Shown: positions 21,477 to 30,179 of the stretch, in pieces
How the letters are laid out: the number at the start of each line of letters is the position of its first letter
How positions within the stretch are numbered: the first letter of the stretch is position 1
Translations under genes and position numbers: made by a program
The notes under the pieces: generated by a model
What the model was told of the DNA's origin: nothing
The model's input: the letters and a program-made list of their open reading frames with translations, nothing else
Database searches by the model: none
Source: an uncultured Pelagibacteraceae bacterium
GTDB taxonomy: Bacteria; Pseudomonadota; Alphaproteobacteria; Pelagibacterales; Pelagibacteraceae
NCBI GenBank assembly: GCA_902560685.1
Contig: CACEMT010000001.1
Coordinates: 91,252-155,251, forward strand
Direction: 5' to 3'
DNA length: 64,000 nucleotides

Positions 21477-23861
21477 ATGTTTATAAATAAAGCACAAAAT
21501 CTAAACTATTTAGAGAAATTTAAGATTAAAAATACAGGAATACCAAAATTTATTTATTTTAACGTTTTGGAATGGAAGAATAATAGACAACTCATAATTA
21601 AAAAAATAACAAAAAAATTAGATAATAAAATTTGTATAAGATCATCATTTTATAAAGAAGATTCAAGTAAAACCTCTCTTGCAGGTAAATTTGAGAGTTT
21701 TATAAATATTTCAAATAACAAAAAAAATATTACTAAAGCTGTAAATAATTTAATAAATCAATATCAAAGGTTCGATAAAAAAAAAAAATTTTTTTTTAAA
21801 AATTATTTACTAATACAAAATTTTGTTAAAAATTCTATTTGTAGCGGTGTAGTTACCAATTATACACTTGGAGATGGTGCACCATATTATTCTATAAATT
21901 ATAACGATCAAACAAGTTCTACACTTTCAGTCACGTCTGGGGATAAGAATAGTTATAGAGTTTTACATGTTTCAAGAAATTCAAATAAAAATATTAGATC
22001 TATTAAATTTAAAAAAATCATAGATGCTATAAAAAAAATTGAAAAAATTTATAAATACAAGCCTCTGGATATAGAATTTGCACTAAATAAAAGTTTTAAA
22101 GTTTTTATTTTACAAATTAGACCTATCTCAACATCTTTTAAATGGAAAAAAATAAATGAAAAAAAATTTAACAATTTATTAAAACAAAATGAAAAAAAAT
22201 TTAGAAAAATTTGTAAAAGAAATGTAAAATATGGAAAAAAAGGTATTTTTGGATTGATGCCAGACTGGAATCCTGCAGAGATTATTGGATTTCAGCCTAA
22301 TATATTTTCTTATTCTTTATATAAATTTTTGGTAACCGATGAAATCTGGGCAATTGCTAGAGAGCAAATGGGATATAAAAAATTAAGAAAACCAAAACTA
22401 ATGTATTCATTTACAGGGAAACCTTATATCGATCTAAGAATGTCTTATAATTCTTTACTCCCAAAAAATTTAAATAAGAGCATAGAACCAAAAATAACAA
22501 ATTACTGGATAGATGAACTAATTAAAAAACCTTATCTTCACGATAAGATTGAATTTGAAATTACAGATAACTGTTACTATTTTGGTTTTGAAAAAAAAAT
22601 AAATAAGAAATACAATTTTTTAAATAAAAAGGAAAAAAAAATATTTATTAATTCTCTTAAAATGTTAACAAATAATATTTTAGAAAATTATAAATCTAAT
22701 TTTGAAGAAATGAAAAATGAAATTCTAGATTTAGAAAGATTTAGAGTTTCATCAATAAAGAGTTTTTTAAATAAAAAAGATAATATTAAACACTCAAAAC
22801 AGTTATTAGAAAAATGCAAAATTTCTGGTTTGGTACCTTTTTCTAAACAAGCAAGAAATGCGTTTATATCAAAGAAGATTTTATCATCACTAGTTGATAA
22901 TAATATATTATCTAAATCAAGTTATTTTAAAATTCTAAGTAAACTTAAAACTGTTTCCCATGATTTTATTTCTGATCAAAATAAACTTAAGGTAAATAAA
23001 ATGAAAAAAAATGACTATGAAAATAAATACTTTCATTTAAGACCTAATACTTATGATCTTTTAAATAAGAGATATAACGAAAATATACTGGAGCATAAAA
23101 TTCCAGAAGTGCAGCTTAATTTATTGTTAAACCATGATTTTAAAAATGTAGAAAGATTAATTACAAAGAAAGAATTTAGTAAATTAAATTTAATTTTAAA
23201 AAGAAAAAAAATTAAAACTGATGTAAATAATTTACTTTCTTTCTGCATAGGGTCTTTAAAACTAAGAGAAAATTACAAGTTTATTTTTTCAAGAAGTTTA
23301 AGTGATGGAATTCAATTGCTAAGGAACTATTCTAAAAAAAAAGGAATAATTGAACATTTTTCAAATGTCGATTTAGAAACTATTTTTAAAGTTAAAAACA
23401 GATCAGATTTATTAAATTTAAAGAGAAAATCTCACAATAATAAAGTTTTAAGTGAATATTTTAATTATGTAAAATTGCCATATCTTATAGTTTCAAATAA
23501 TGATTTTTTTGTTTCGTCTATTCTATTGTCTAAGCCAAACTTTATAACTGATAAAAATATATCTGGAAAATTAGTTTTTTTAGATGGAAAATCAGCAAAA
23601 AGCTCATTAAAAAATATGATAGTTGTTATAGAAAATGCTGATCCTGGTTTTGACTGGATTTTTTCTCATAAAATTAAAGGTTTAATTACAAAGTTTGGAG
23701 GCATAAACTCACATATGTCTATAAGGTGTGAAGAATTAAATATTCCTGCAATTATTGGATTTGGAGAAGACAATTTTTCTAAAATCACTAACTTAGAAAA
23801 ACTTAATGTAAATTGTAAATTACAAAAAGTGAATTTTGGAGAATTAAAAAACAATGATTAA
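21477..23861 (+). CDS. PEP-synthase-like kinase, probable L-glutamine kinase
   Basis: 794 residues. The N-terminal part is the ATP-grasp domain of the PEP-synthase/PPDK family: CIRSSFYKEDSSKTSLAGKF-type loop, QNFV...SGVV, LDIEFAL and FILQIRPIS. The C-terminus is the swivelling phosphohistidine domain with KGLITKFGGINSHMSIR, catalytic His at about residue 746, and IPAIIG. No PEP/pyruvate barrel is recognisable between them; the middle is a Lys-rich domain of about 400 residues. Campylobacter Cj1418 (about 767 residues, His near 737) has the same design and phosphorylates the amide nitrogen of glutamine with ATP. The adjacent amidotransferase and nucleotidyltransferase complete the pathway. Confidence 0.85.
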   Translation: MFINKAQNLNYLEKFKIKNTGIPKFIYFNVLEWKNNRQLIIKKITKKLDNKICIRSSFYKEDSSKTSLAGKFESFINISNNKKNITKAVNNLINQYQRFDKKKKFFFKNYLLIQNFVKNSICSGVVTNYTLGDGAPYYSINYNDQTSSTLSVTSGDKNSYRVLHVSRNSNKNIRSIKFKKIIDAIKKIEKIYKYKPLDIEFALNKSFKVFILQIRPISTSFKWKKINEKKFNNLLKQNEKKFRKICKRNVKYGKKGIFGLMPDWNPAEIIGFQPNIFSYSLYKFLVTDEIWAIAREQMGYKKLRKPKLMYSFTGKPYIDLRMSYNSLLPKNLNKSIEPKITNYWIDELIKKPYLHDKIEFEITDNCYYFGFEKKINKKYNFLNKKEKKIFINSLKMLTNNILENYKSNFEEMKNEILDLERFRVSSIKSFLNKKDNIKHSKQLLEKCKISGLVPFSKQARNAFISKKILSSLVDNNILSKSSYFKILSKLKTVSHDFISDQNKLKVNKMKKNDYENKYFHLRPNTYDLLNKRYNENILEHKIPEVQLNLLLNHDFKNVERLITKKEFSKLNLILKRKKIKTDVNNLLSFCIGSLKLRENYKFIFSRSLSDGIQLLRNYSKKKGIIEHFSNVDLETIFKVKNRSDLLNLKRKSHNNKVLSEYFNYVKLPYLIVSNNDFFVSSILLSKPNFITDKNISGKLVFLDGKSAKSSLKNMIVVIENADPGFDWIFSHKIKGLITKFGGINSHMSIRCEELNIPAIIGFGEDNFSKITNLEKLNVNCKLQKVNFGELKNND

Positions 23862-24462
23862 AATTGGCATTACATCAAATATTAAAAAATATTATAAAGG
23901 CTATATAGACTTCATAGATCATTACTGGATTAATTTTTTTGAAAAAAAAAAAATTGAATATAAACTCATTCCTAATAGTAAGTATTTATCTGAAAAAACA
24001 CTGAAAAAAATTGACATTCTTATTTTAGCTGGAGGTAATGACATTATCTCTAAAAAAAAAGAATCTTTTATTAGAAATAAAATTGAAATTAATTTGATAA
24101 ATAAAGCTATTAAAAAAAAAATTCCCATTTTAGGAATTTGTAGAGGAGCGCAGCTGTTAAATATAAAATTTGGAGGGAGAATTAGTAAAGTAAAAAATCA
24201 AATGAGAACAAGACATAATATATATTTTTATAAAAATGATATAATTAAAAAAAATATACTCAATGTAAATAGCTTCCATAATTATGGAATTAAACATAAG
24301 GATTTTTCAAAAAAATTGAAAATTGTAGCAGCTGACATTGATAAAAACATAGAAATGTTCATATCTAAAAAAAATAAAATTATAGCTACCATGTGGCACC
24401 CTGAGAGAGAAGAAAATAAAAAAATTTTAATAAATCTACTTAAAAAACTTGCAAAACTATGA
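23854..24462 (+). CDS. Class I glutamine amidotransferase-like hydrolase, probable CDP-glutamine hydrolase
   Basis: 202 residues, peptidase C26-like fold: LILAGGNDI (oxyanion region), nucleophile elbow GICRGAQ with Cys96, RTRHNIYF, and MWHPEREE with His182 and Glu184. All three catalytic residues are present. Cj1417 of Campylobacter is of this type and splits gamma-glutamyl-CDP-amidate to glutamate and CDP-amidate. The gene overlaps the kinase before it by 8 bases and the nucleotidyltransferase after it by 4 bases (ATGA). Without that context it would be read as a generic gamma-glutamyl hydrolase. Confidence 0.85.
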   Translation: MIKIGITSNIKKYYKGYIDFIDHYWINFFEKKKIEYKLIPNSKYLSEKTLKKIDILILAGGNDIISKKKESFIRNKIEINLINKAIKKKIPILGICRGAQLLNIKFGGRISKVKNQMRTRHNIYFYKNDIIKKNILNVNSFHNYGIKHKDFSKKLKIVAADIDKNIEMFISKKNKIIATMWHPEREENKKILINLLKKLAKL

Positions 24463-25196
24463 AAGTAATAATTTTATGCGCAGGAAAGGGCAGAAGGTTT
24501 AAAATGAGGACTCCAAAGTGTTTGCTTAAAATAGGCAAAGAAACTCTAATTGAAAAATGCTTAAAAAATTTCAAAGATAATAATATTGAATCGAAAGATA
24601 TAATTTTTGCAACTGGTTTTAAAGAAAATTTAATAAAAAAAAAAGTAGGAAATAAATATGTTTTTATCAAAAATAAAGATTATGAAAATACAAATATGGT
24701 TTATACTTTTTTTAATGCACTAAAAAAAATCAAAGATGTAGATATCATTGTTGCATACTCAGATATCATGTTTAGTTCAAAAGATTTAAATAATTTAATA
24801 AAATCAAAATATAAATTTACTACACTCATAGACTCAAAATGGAAAAATATATGGAAAAAAAAGAAAAAGCTTTTATTAGACTCTGAAACTCTTAAAATTA
24901 ATAAAAATAAAATAATATCCTTAGGAAAAAAAACAAAAAATATAAAAAATATTGATGGAAGATTTGTTGGAATTAGTAAAATATCTTCCAATGAATTAAA
25001 AAAAATAAAGCTTATTTTTAATGAAAATTTATTTAAGTATCCAGAAAAATTTAAAAAAATTGATATGACTAATTTTTTTGATTTTCTTATAAAAAAAAAA
25101 CAAAATATTTATACGACCAAAACACATTCAAGTTGGTATGAATTTGATGATAAAAATGATTTAAAATCTTTTAAAGGTCAAAACTTAAAAAGCTAA
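24459..25196 (+). CDS. Nucleotidyltransferase, probable CTP:phosphoglutamine cytidylyltransferase
   Basis: 245 residues, nucleotidyl-transferase fold of the LicC/Cj1416 kind: opening LCAGKGRRFKMRTPKCLLKI, FATGFK, NTNMVYTFFNAL, VAYSDIMF and a closing SSWYEFDDKNDLKSF motif that resembles the end of CTP-using transferases of this group. Cj1416 transfers CMP to glutamine phosphate. ATG overlaps the amidotransferase stop (ATGA). It is the last gene of the operon that begins at 14786. An alternative reading as phosphocholine cytidylyltransferase cannot be excluded from the fold alone. Confidence 0.83.
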   Translation: MKVIILCAGKGRRFKMRTPKCLLKIGKETLIEKCLKNFKDNNIESKDIIFATGFKENLIKKKVGNKYVFIKNKDYENTNMVYTFFNALKKIKDVDIIVAYSDIMFSSKDLNNLIKSKYKFTTLIDSKWKNIWKKKKKLLLDSETLKINKNKIISLGKKTKNIKNIDGRFVGISKISSNELKKIKLIFNENLFKYPEKFKKIDMTNFFDFLIKKKQNIYTTKTHSSWYEFDDKNDLKSFKGQNLKS

Positions 25197-25248
25197 TTTT
25201 AAATAAAAAAATTATATTTGATGAGTTTTTATATAGTTTTTATGCAAG

Positions 25249-25265
25249 ATGTTCATAATTTGAAC
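25249..25265. promoter_or_regulatory. Operator palindrome upstream of gmd
   Basis: TGTTCA-TAATT-TGAACA, perfect 6-base arms, 64 bases before the gmd ATG at 25329. Its right arm contains a TTGAAC that could serve as a -35, but no good -10 follows at normal spacing. Marks gmd as the head of another regulon operon. Confidence 0.68.
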
Positions 25266-25328
25266 AAAGTTAATTTGAATAATGTTTAAATTACTTGATA
25301 CTTTTATAACCATAACTTAAAAGACCTT

Positions 25329-26339
25329 ATGAAAAAAAAAGCTTTAATTTTTGGGGTGACTGGACAAGACGGTTCATACTTGTCAGAATTACTTATTAAG
25401 AAAGATTATGATGTAATAGGCGTAATGAGAAGATCAAGTGCTTTCAATACAGCTAGGATCGATCATTTATATGCGCTTTATCCAAATCAATTTGATACGT
25501 CTTATGGAGACTTATCAGATTTAAATAGTATTGAGAGAAACATTGAGAAATTTGAACCTGATGAAATTTACAATCTAGCAGCCCAAAGTCATGTTGGAGT
25601 AAGTTTTGAAATATCTGACAGCACTTTTGATATCAACGCGTTTGGACCATTAAATATTTTGCAAGTTCTTAAAAATAAGGGAATTAAATCTAAATTTTAT
25701 CAAGCTTGTTCAAGTGAAATGTTTGGAATTTCTCCTCCACCTCAAAATGAAAATACTTTGTTTCAACCACAAAGTATCTATGGTGTATCAAAAGTGTCCG
25801 CGTATTATACAACAAGGTATTTTAGGCAAGCTTTTAATATGTTTGCTGCAAATGGAATTTTATTTAATCATGAGTCTCCTAGGCGTGGATTAAATTTTGT
25901 CACAAGAAAAATTACTATTGGAATAGCCAAAATTTTAACAAAAGAGATTAAAGTTTTAGAATTAGGAAATTTATCAGCTCGTAGAGATTGGGGTTTTGCA
26001 GGAGATTATGTTGAAGCAATCTGGAATATTTTGCAACAGGATAAACCAGATGATTTTGTCATCTCAACTGGTGAAAATTATTCCATCGAGGATTTTGCAA
26101 GAGAGGCCTTTAATGTAGTTGGCTTAGATTGGAAAAAATTTGTAAAATCAAATGTAAGTAGATATTTGAGACCATCAGAAGTACCAAGCTTACTTGGAGA
26201 CAGCAGTAAGGCTATCAAACAATTAAAATGGAAACCTAAAGTTTTATTCAAAGACTTGTGCTTAATGATGGTAGAAAGTGATTTAAAAAATTTTAATCTG
26301 ACACTTGATGAGGCAAAAAAAATTGCAAAAAAACTATAA
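25329..26339 (+). CDS. gmd: GDP-mannose 4,6-dehydratase (copy 1)
   Basis: 336 residues. NAD-binding [11 protein letters not shown], the MRRSSAFNTARIDHL segment, [19 protein letters not shown], catalytic YGVSK and FNHESPRRG are all classic Gmd features; the ending RPSEVPSLLGDSSKA-LKW-PK is also typical. It converts GDP-mannose to GDP-4-keto-6-deoxymannose. Followed by an SDR, a formyltransferase and a perosamine-synthase-like aminotransferase, so its product probably goes to GDP-perosamine. A second, clearly different Gmd is at 47253. Confidence 0.93.
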   Translation: MKKKALIFGVTGQDGSYLSELLIKKDYDVIGVMRRSSAFNTARIDHLYALYPNQFDTSYGDLSDLNSIERNIEKFEPDEIYNLAAQSHVGVSFEISDSTFDINAFGPLNILQVLKNKGIKSKFYQACSSEMFGISPPPQNENTLFQPQSIYGVSKVSAYYTTRYFRQAFNMFAANGILFNHESPRRGLNFVTRKITIGIAKILTKEIKVLELGNLSARRDWGFAGDYVEAIWNILQQDKPDDFVISTGENYSIEDFAREAFNVVGLDWKKFVKSNVSRYLRPSEVPSLLGDSSKAIKQLKWKPKVLFKDLCLMMVESDLKNFNLTLDEAKKIAKKL

Positions 26340-27270
26340 TCAATTTTTTAAAAAAAAACTTGAAAATAAAAAAATTGCTGTAACAGGCTCAAATGGGTTT
26401 ATCTCAAAGCACTTAATTAAAGAATTAAAATATTTAAAAATCAAAAAATTAAAGATTAAAGAAATAAACTCAAAAAATACAAACTATTTTAATTATAAAA
26501 GTTTAGAGAGAAATTTAAAATCTGTAGACTATGTTATCCATCTTTCTTCTGCAACAGGTGGAATAAAATATACAAAAGAAAATATGTCAGAACAGTTTTA
26601 TATTACTATGATCAAAGATCTTAATGTTTTCAAAGCTGCTAAAAAAAATAAAGTAAAAAAATTAATTACTATTGGAAATTTGCATGCATATCCAAAAAAT
26701 ATTAACGGAAAGTTAATAGAAAACAAAATTTATGGCGAACTCCCTTTTCCTGGTCACCTCGGAATAGGATGGTCAAAAAGGAACCTGAGTGTTATGGGAA
26801 AAATATTTAGTAAAAATAACACTGATACTAAATTTATAACATTATACTCAGCCAATTGTTATGGACCTGGAGATACATTAGATTTAAATTATGGCCATAT
26901 AATTCCTAAAGTTATTATACAATGTTTGAAAAATAAAAATTTTGATCTATTTGGAAGCTTAAATGCAATAAGAGAGTTTATTTATGTCAAAGATTTGGTA
27001 AAAATTATTATTTTATCTCTTATAAAAGTTAATAAAACTGTCTATTTTAATGTTGGATCAGGAGAAGCAATAAAGATTTCTAAGTTAGTAAATATTATTA
27101 GAAAAAAAACCTCCTTCAGAAAAAAAATTATAAATAAAAATAAAATTATAGATAAATCTAAAAGATTTTGTGGAAATAAAAATTTAAAAAAGTATTTGAA
27201 CTATAAGATTATGTTTAATATGAACATGGGATTAAGTGAAACCATTTCATGGTATAAAAAAGTTTTATAA
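26308..27270 (+). CDS. Extended SDR, GDP-sugar reductase/epimerase-like
   Basis: 320 residues from the ATG at 26308; it overlaps gmd by 32 bases and no closer in-frame ATG precedes the Rossmann strand. The dinucleotide loop is AVTGSNGFI, followed by VIHLSSATGG, which resembles the AKVGG segment of GDP-fucose synthase, then FGSLNAIREFIYVKDL. In the catalytic region the family has YxxxK, but this protein reads GIGWSK, with Ile where the Tyr is expected. It may use another residue or have another reaction. Likely acts on the Gmd product. Confidence 0.7.
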   Translation: MRQKKLQKNYNQFFKKKLENKKIAVTGSNGFISKHLIKELKYLKIKKLKIKEINSKNTNYFNYKSLERNLKSVDYVIHLSSATGGIKYTKENMSEQFYITMIKDLNVFKAAKKNKVKKLITIGNLHAYPKNINGKLIENKIYGELPFPGHLGIGWSKRNLSVMGKIFSKNNTDTKFITLYSANCYGPGDTLDLNYGHIIPKVIIQCLKNKNFDLFGSLNAIREFIYVKDLVKIIILSLIKVNKTVYFNVGSGEAIKISKLVNIIRKKTSFRKKIINKNKIIDKSKRFCGNKNLKKYLNYKIMFNMNMGLSETISWYKKVL

Positions 27271-27279
27271 TAAATTTCA

Positions 27280-28164
27280 GTGAAAAAAAAAGTTGATATC
27301 GTAATATTTGGAGATTTAAGTAATATAATTTGCCGGATTTTAGTTTGGCAAATGATAAAAATATCAAAAAAAAATAATATTAAAATTGCTAGATTTTTTA
27401 ACACCGAAAAAAAGAAAGAAAGTTTAATAATAAACTCAATAAAATTATTTTTTGTAAAATTATTTAATCCTTCTAATAATAGTTTTTTTTTTAATAATAC
27501 TGGTATATTTCTAAAATTATTTTCAGGTTTGAAAATCCAAAATGTTGAAGATATAAATAATAATAAATTTAGAGAAATACTAAATTCAGAAAAATATGAT
27601 TATGCTTTTTCCTTATGCTGTAATCAAATTTTTAAAAAAAAAACAATTAAATGTTTTAAAAAAGTTATTAATTACCATAGTTCAACCATACCATTATATA
27701 GAGGACTTAATTCTACATTATGGTCAATATTTTTTAATGAAAAATACACAGGTTACACCTACCACTATGTAAATTCTAAAATTGATAGTGGAAAAATAAT
27801 TTTTCAGGATAAATTTAAAATTAATTATAAGGAATCTTATAAAAAAATAGAAATTATTAAAACTTTACAAGCTAAAAAATCTCTAGAAAAAGTTATAAAA
27901 TTAATTTTAAGTAATTTTAAAGGAATATCTCTAAAAAAAAAAGGAAGTTATTATGGGAGAAAAGAAATAAAAAAAATTCTAACATATAAAAAAATTAATA
28001 ATATAAATTTAATAAAAAAAGTTATAAGTATTTGGGGAGGTATAGTTTTGATTAAAGACAATAAAAAGTTCTTCATTACTAAAATTTCAGATAGTGGCAA
28101 TATAATAAGAATAAGTCATTATCCAGTTATTGTTTATAAAATGTTAAAATTTATTAAAAATTAA
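27280..28164 (+). CDS. Sugar N-formyltransferase
   Basis: 294 residues, GTG start. The formyltransferase core is well kept: INYHSSTIPLYRGLNS with Asn131 and His133, and VNSKIDSGKII with Asp169, the Asn-His-Asp set of folate-dependent formyltransferases. The C-terminal 100 residues are Lys-rich. Fmt-like enzymes in surface clusters add formyl to 4-amino-4,6-dideoxysugars. It lies directly upstream of a perosamine-synthase-type aminotransferase, so N-formyl-perosamine is the likely product. Confidence 0.83.
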   Translation: MKKKVDIVIFGDLSNIICRILVWQMIKISKKNNIKIARFFNTEKKKESLIINSIKLFFVKLFNPSNNSFFFNNTGIFLKLFSGLKIQNVEDINNNKFREILNSEKYDYAFSLCCNQIFKKKTIKCFKKVINYHSSTIPLYRGLNSTLWSIFFNEKYTGYTYHYVNSKIDSGKIIFQDKFKINYKESYKKIEIIKTLQAKKSLEKVIKLILSNFKGISLKKKGSYYGRKEIKKILTYKKINNINLIKKVISIWGGIVLIKDNKKFFITKISDSGNIIRISHYPVIVYKMLKFIKN

Positions 28165-28165
28165 T

Positions 28166-29257
28166 ATGAAAAAAATTAATCAAATTGAACCTGTAATCAG
28201 CTTGAACGATAAGCTTGCAATAAATAAATATTTAAAAAGTGGAGGATGGATAACTGAAAATAAAATTTCAAAAAAGTTTGAAAAAAATTTTTCTGATCTT
28301 GTTGGTGCAAAACATTCAATACTTCATCCCAATGGAACACTAACTTTACTATCTATAATGTTAGCTTTGGGACTTAAAAAAAATGATGAAGTTATTTTAC
28401 CAAATTATACAATGGTTGCGACTGCAAATGCTGTTATTCTTGCAGGAGCTAAACCAATTTTATGTGATATTTCAGATGAGAATTTATGTTTAGATCCAAA
28501 TAAGTTAACAAATAAAATTAATAAAAATACCAAGGCTGTTATATACGTTACATTAAATGGTAGATCAGGCTTTATTAAACAAATACAAAAAATATGTAAA
28601 AAAAAGAAACTATATTTAATAGAAGATTCTGCACACTCAATAGGATCATATTTAAATAAAAAACATCATGGAACTTTTGGTATTGCTTCTTCGTTTTCAT
28701 TAAGCATGCCAAAATTAATTACTACTGGACAAGGAGGTTTTGTTGTTACAAATAATAAAACTTTAGCAAATAGAGTAAATGAAATAAAAAATTTTGGAAG
28801 AAGAAGAGATGGAAATGATATTTATTTTTCAGTAGGATATAATTTTAAATTTACTGATTTGCAATCTTCTTTAGGAATAAGTCAATTACAAAATATTAAA
28901 CAAAGAATAAAAAAAAAGAAGCAAATATTTCACCACTATTATAAAAATCTTAAAAAAATTAAAGAAATAAAAATGTTTGAGTTTCAAAAAAATGAAACAC
29001 CTTGGTTTATTGATATTTATTTAAAAAATCCAAAAAAATTACAAGAATACTTAAAAAAATTTAATATAACTACGCGCTTGGTTTATCCACCATTGAATAG
29101 TTTGAAAATTTTTAAAATTAAAGGAAGTTTTGCAAATTCGACATATTATTGCAATAGAGGACTTTGGTTACCAAGCTCAATTAATCTTAAAGAAAAAGAT
29201 ATTAAATTTATTATAAATAAAATTAAAATTTTTTTAAATAATTATGCGCAAAATTGA
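28166..29257 (+). CDS. DegT-family aminotransferase, probable GDP-perosamine synthase
   Basis: 363 residues. PLP-binding Lys183 sits in MPKLITTGQGGFV, and Asp154 in IEDSAHS; PNYTMVATANAV and GYNFKFTDLQSSLG are standard DegT/DnrJ/EryC1 markers. The TTGQGG signature is that of GDP-perosamine synthases. Its substrate, GDP-4-keto-6-deoxymannose, would come from gmd at 25329. ATG start; 14-base overlap with the next gene. A UDP-sugar aminotransferase role is possible but less consistent with the neighbours. Confidence 0.85.
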   Translation: MKKINQIEPVISLNDKLAINKYLKSGGWITENKISKKFEKNFSDLVGAKHSILHPNGTLTLLSIMLALGLKKNDEVILPNYTMVATANAVILAGAKPILCDISDENLCLDPNKLTNKINKNTKAVIYVTLNGRSGFIKQIQKICKKKKLYLIEDSAHSIGSYLNKKHHGTFGIASSFSLSMPKLITTGQGGFVVTNNKTLANRVNEIKNFGRRRDGNDIYFSVGYNFKFTDLQSSLGISQLQNIKQRIKKKKQIFHHYYKNLKKIKEIKMFEFQKNETPWFIDIYLKNPKKLQEYLKKFNITTRLVYPPLNSLKIFKIKGSFANSTYYCNRGLWLPSSINLKEKDIKFIINKIKIFLNNYAQN

Positions 29258-30179
29258 TTTTAAATTTATAGAATTTTGCAAAAAAGAAAAAGGCTCTATT
29301 GATGGGGGATTAAGAAAGAAAAATAAAATTAAAAATCCATTATTTTCTATTATTACTGTAAATTTAAATGATGATTTAGAAAGTACAATACTAAGTATTA
29401 AATTTCAAAAATATAGAAATTTAATTGAACATATAATTATAGACGGTGGCTCTAGAAAAAATTATTTAAAATTATTAAAATATTATAATAAAGATATAGA
29501 TTATTGGATATCCGAAAAAGATAATGGTATTTGGAATGCAAGTAACAAGGGTGTTACTTTAGCTAAAGGTAAATTCATTGGATTGTTAGACTCTGGTGAC
29601 ATTTTAAGTAAAAATGCTTCTGAAATTTTAAAAAGAATGTTTAAATTAAAACCAAATGCAGATTGTATTGTTGGTAGTGTTATGAGATCAAGATTATTAT
29701 CTGGCTTTTATCCACAAAAAATTTCAACTCATTTAAACGTTATACCCTCTAACTCAGGTGGCTTCTTTTTAAATAAAAAAATGCAAAAAAAGTTAGGATT
29801 ATTTGATGAGAGATTTAAGTGCTCTGCAGATTATGATTTAGTGTATAAGATGATTAGGTCTAAGAAAGTTAAATTTATTTGTTCTGAAAAACACGAGATA
29901 CTATCTAAAAAAATTCCAGAGGGGTTTTCAACAAAATATGGTTTTTTTAATAATTTATTAGAAGAATTTAAAATTAGAAATAGTAATGGTGAAAATTTTA
30001 TCTATATCTCATTTTTAGCAATTGCAAAAACAATAAATAAATTGTTAAGTATAATAAGAAATTTTGATGGAAATAAATTTGTAAAATATAAGTATTTAGA
30101 ATTAGAGAAAAATCAAATAAACAATCTTAATAAATTTTATGAGTATATTCAGAAAAAAAAAAAATTTAAAAAAATTTAA
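29244..30179 (+). CDS. GT2 family glycosyltransferase
   Basis: 311 residues. GT-A features: FSIITVNLNDDLE, HIIIDGGS, YWISEKDNGIWNASNKG and GKFIGLLDSGD, the last holding the DxD-like metal site. The IWNASNKG motif is common to WcaA-like transferases. Overlaps the preceding aminotransferase by 14 bases and the next gene by 41 bases. Acts in the cytoplasm on a lipid-linked acceptor; sugar specificity unknown. Confidence 0.87.
   Translation: MRKIDFKFIEFCKKEKGSIDGGLRKKNKIKNPLFSIITVNLNDDLESTILSIKFQKYRNLIEHIIIDGGSRKNYLKLLKYYNKDIDYWISEKDNGIWNASNKGVTLAKGKFIGLLDSGDILSKNASEILKRMFKLKPNADCIVGSVMRSRLLSGFYPQKISTHLNVIPSNSGGFFLNKKMQKKLGLFDERFKCSADYDLVYKMIRSKKVKFICSEKHEILSKKIPEGFSTKYGFFNNLLEEFKIRNSNGENFIYISFLAIAKTINKLLSIIRNFDGNKFVKYKYLELEKNQINNLNKFYEYIQKKKKFKKI

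Noticed and set aside
21477-23861. First reading as PEP synthase or pyruvate phosphate dikinase
   Set aside because: The ATP-grasp and phosphohistidine domains are present, but the PEP/pyruvate TIM barrel that should follow the phosphohistidine domain is absent; the protein ends 48 residues after the His.
23854-24130. Long A runs (12 or more) inside coding regions as phase-variation sites
   Set aside because: Such runs occur throughout the window, encoding Lys stretches, as expected from the base composition; no gene here is visibly broken at one. Read-level slippage data would be needed.
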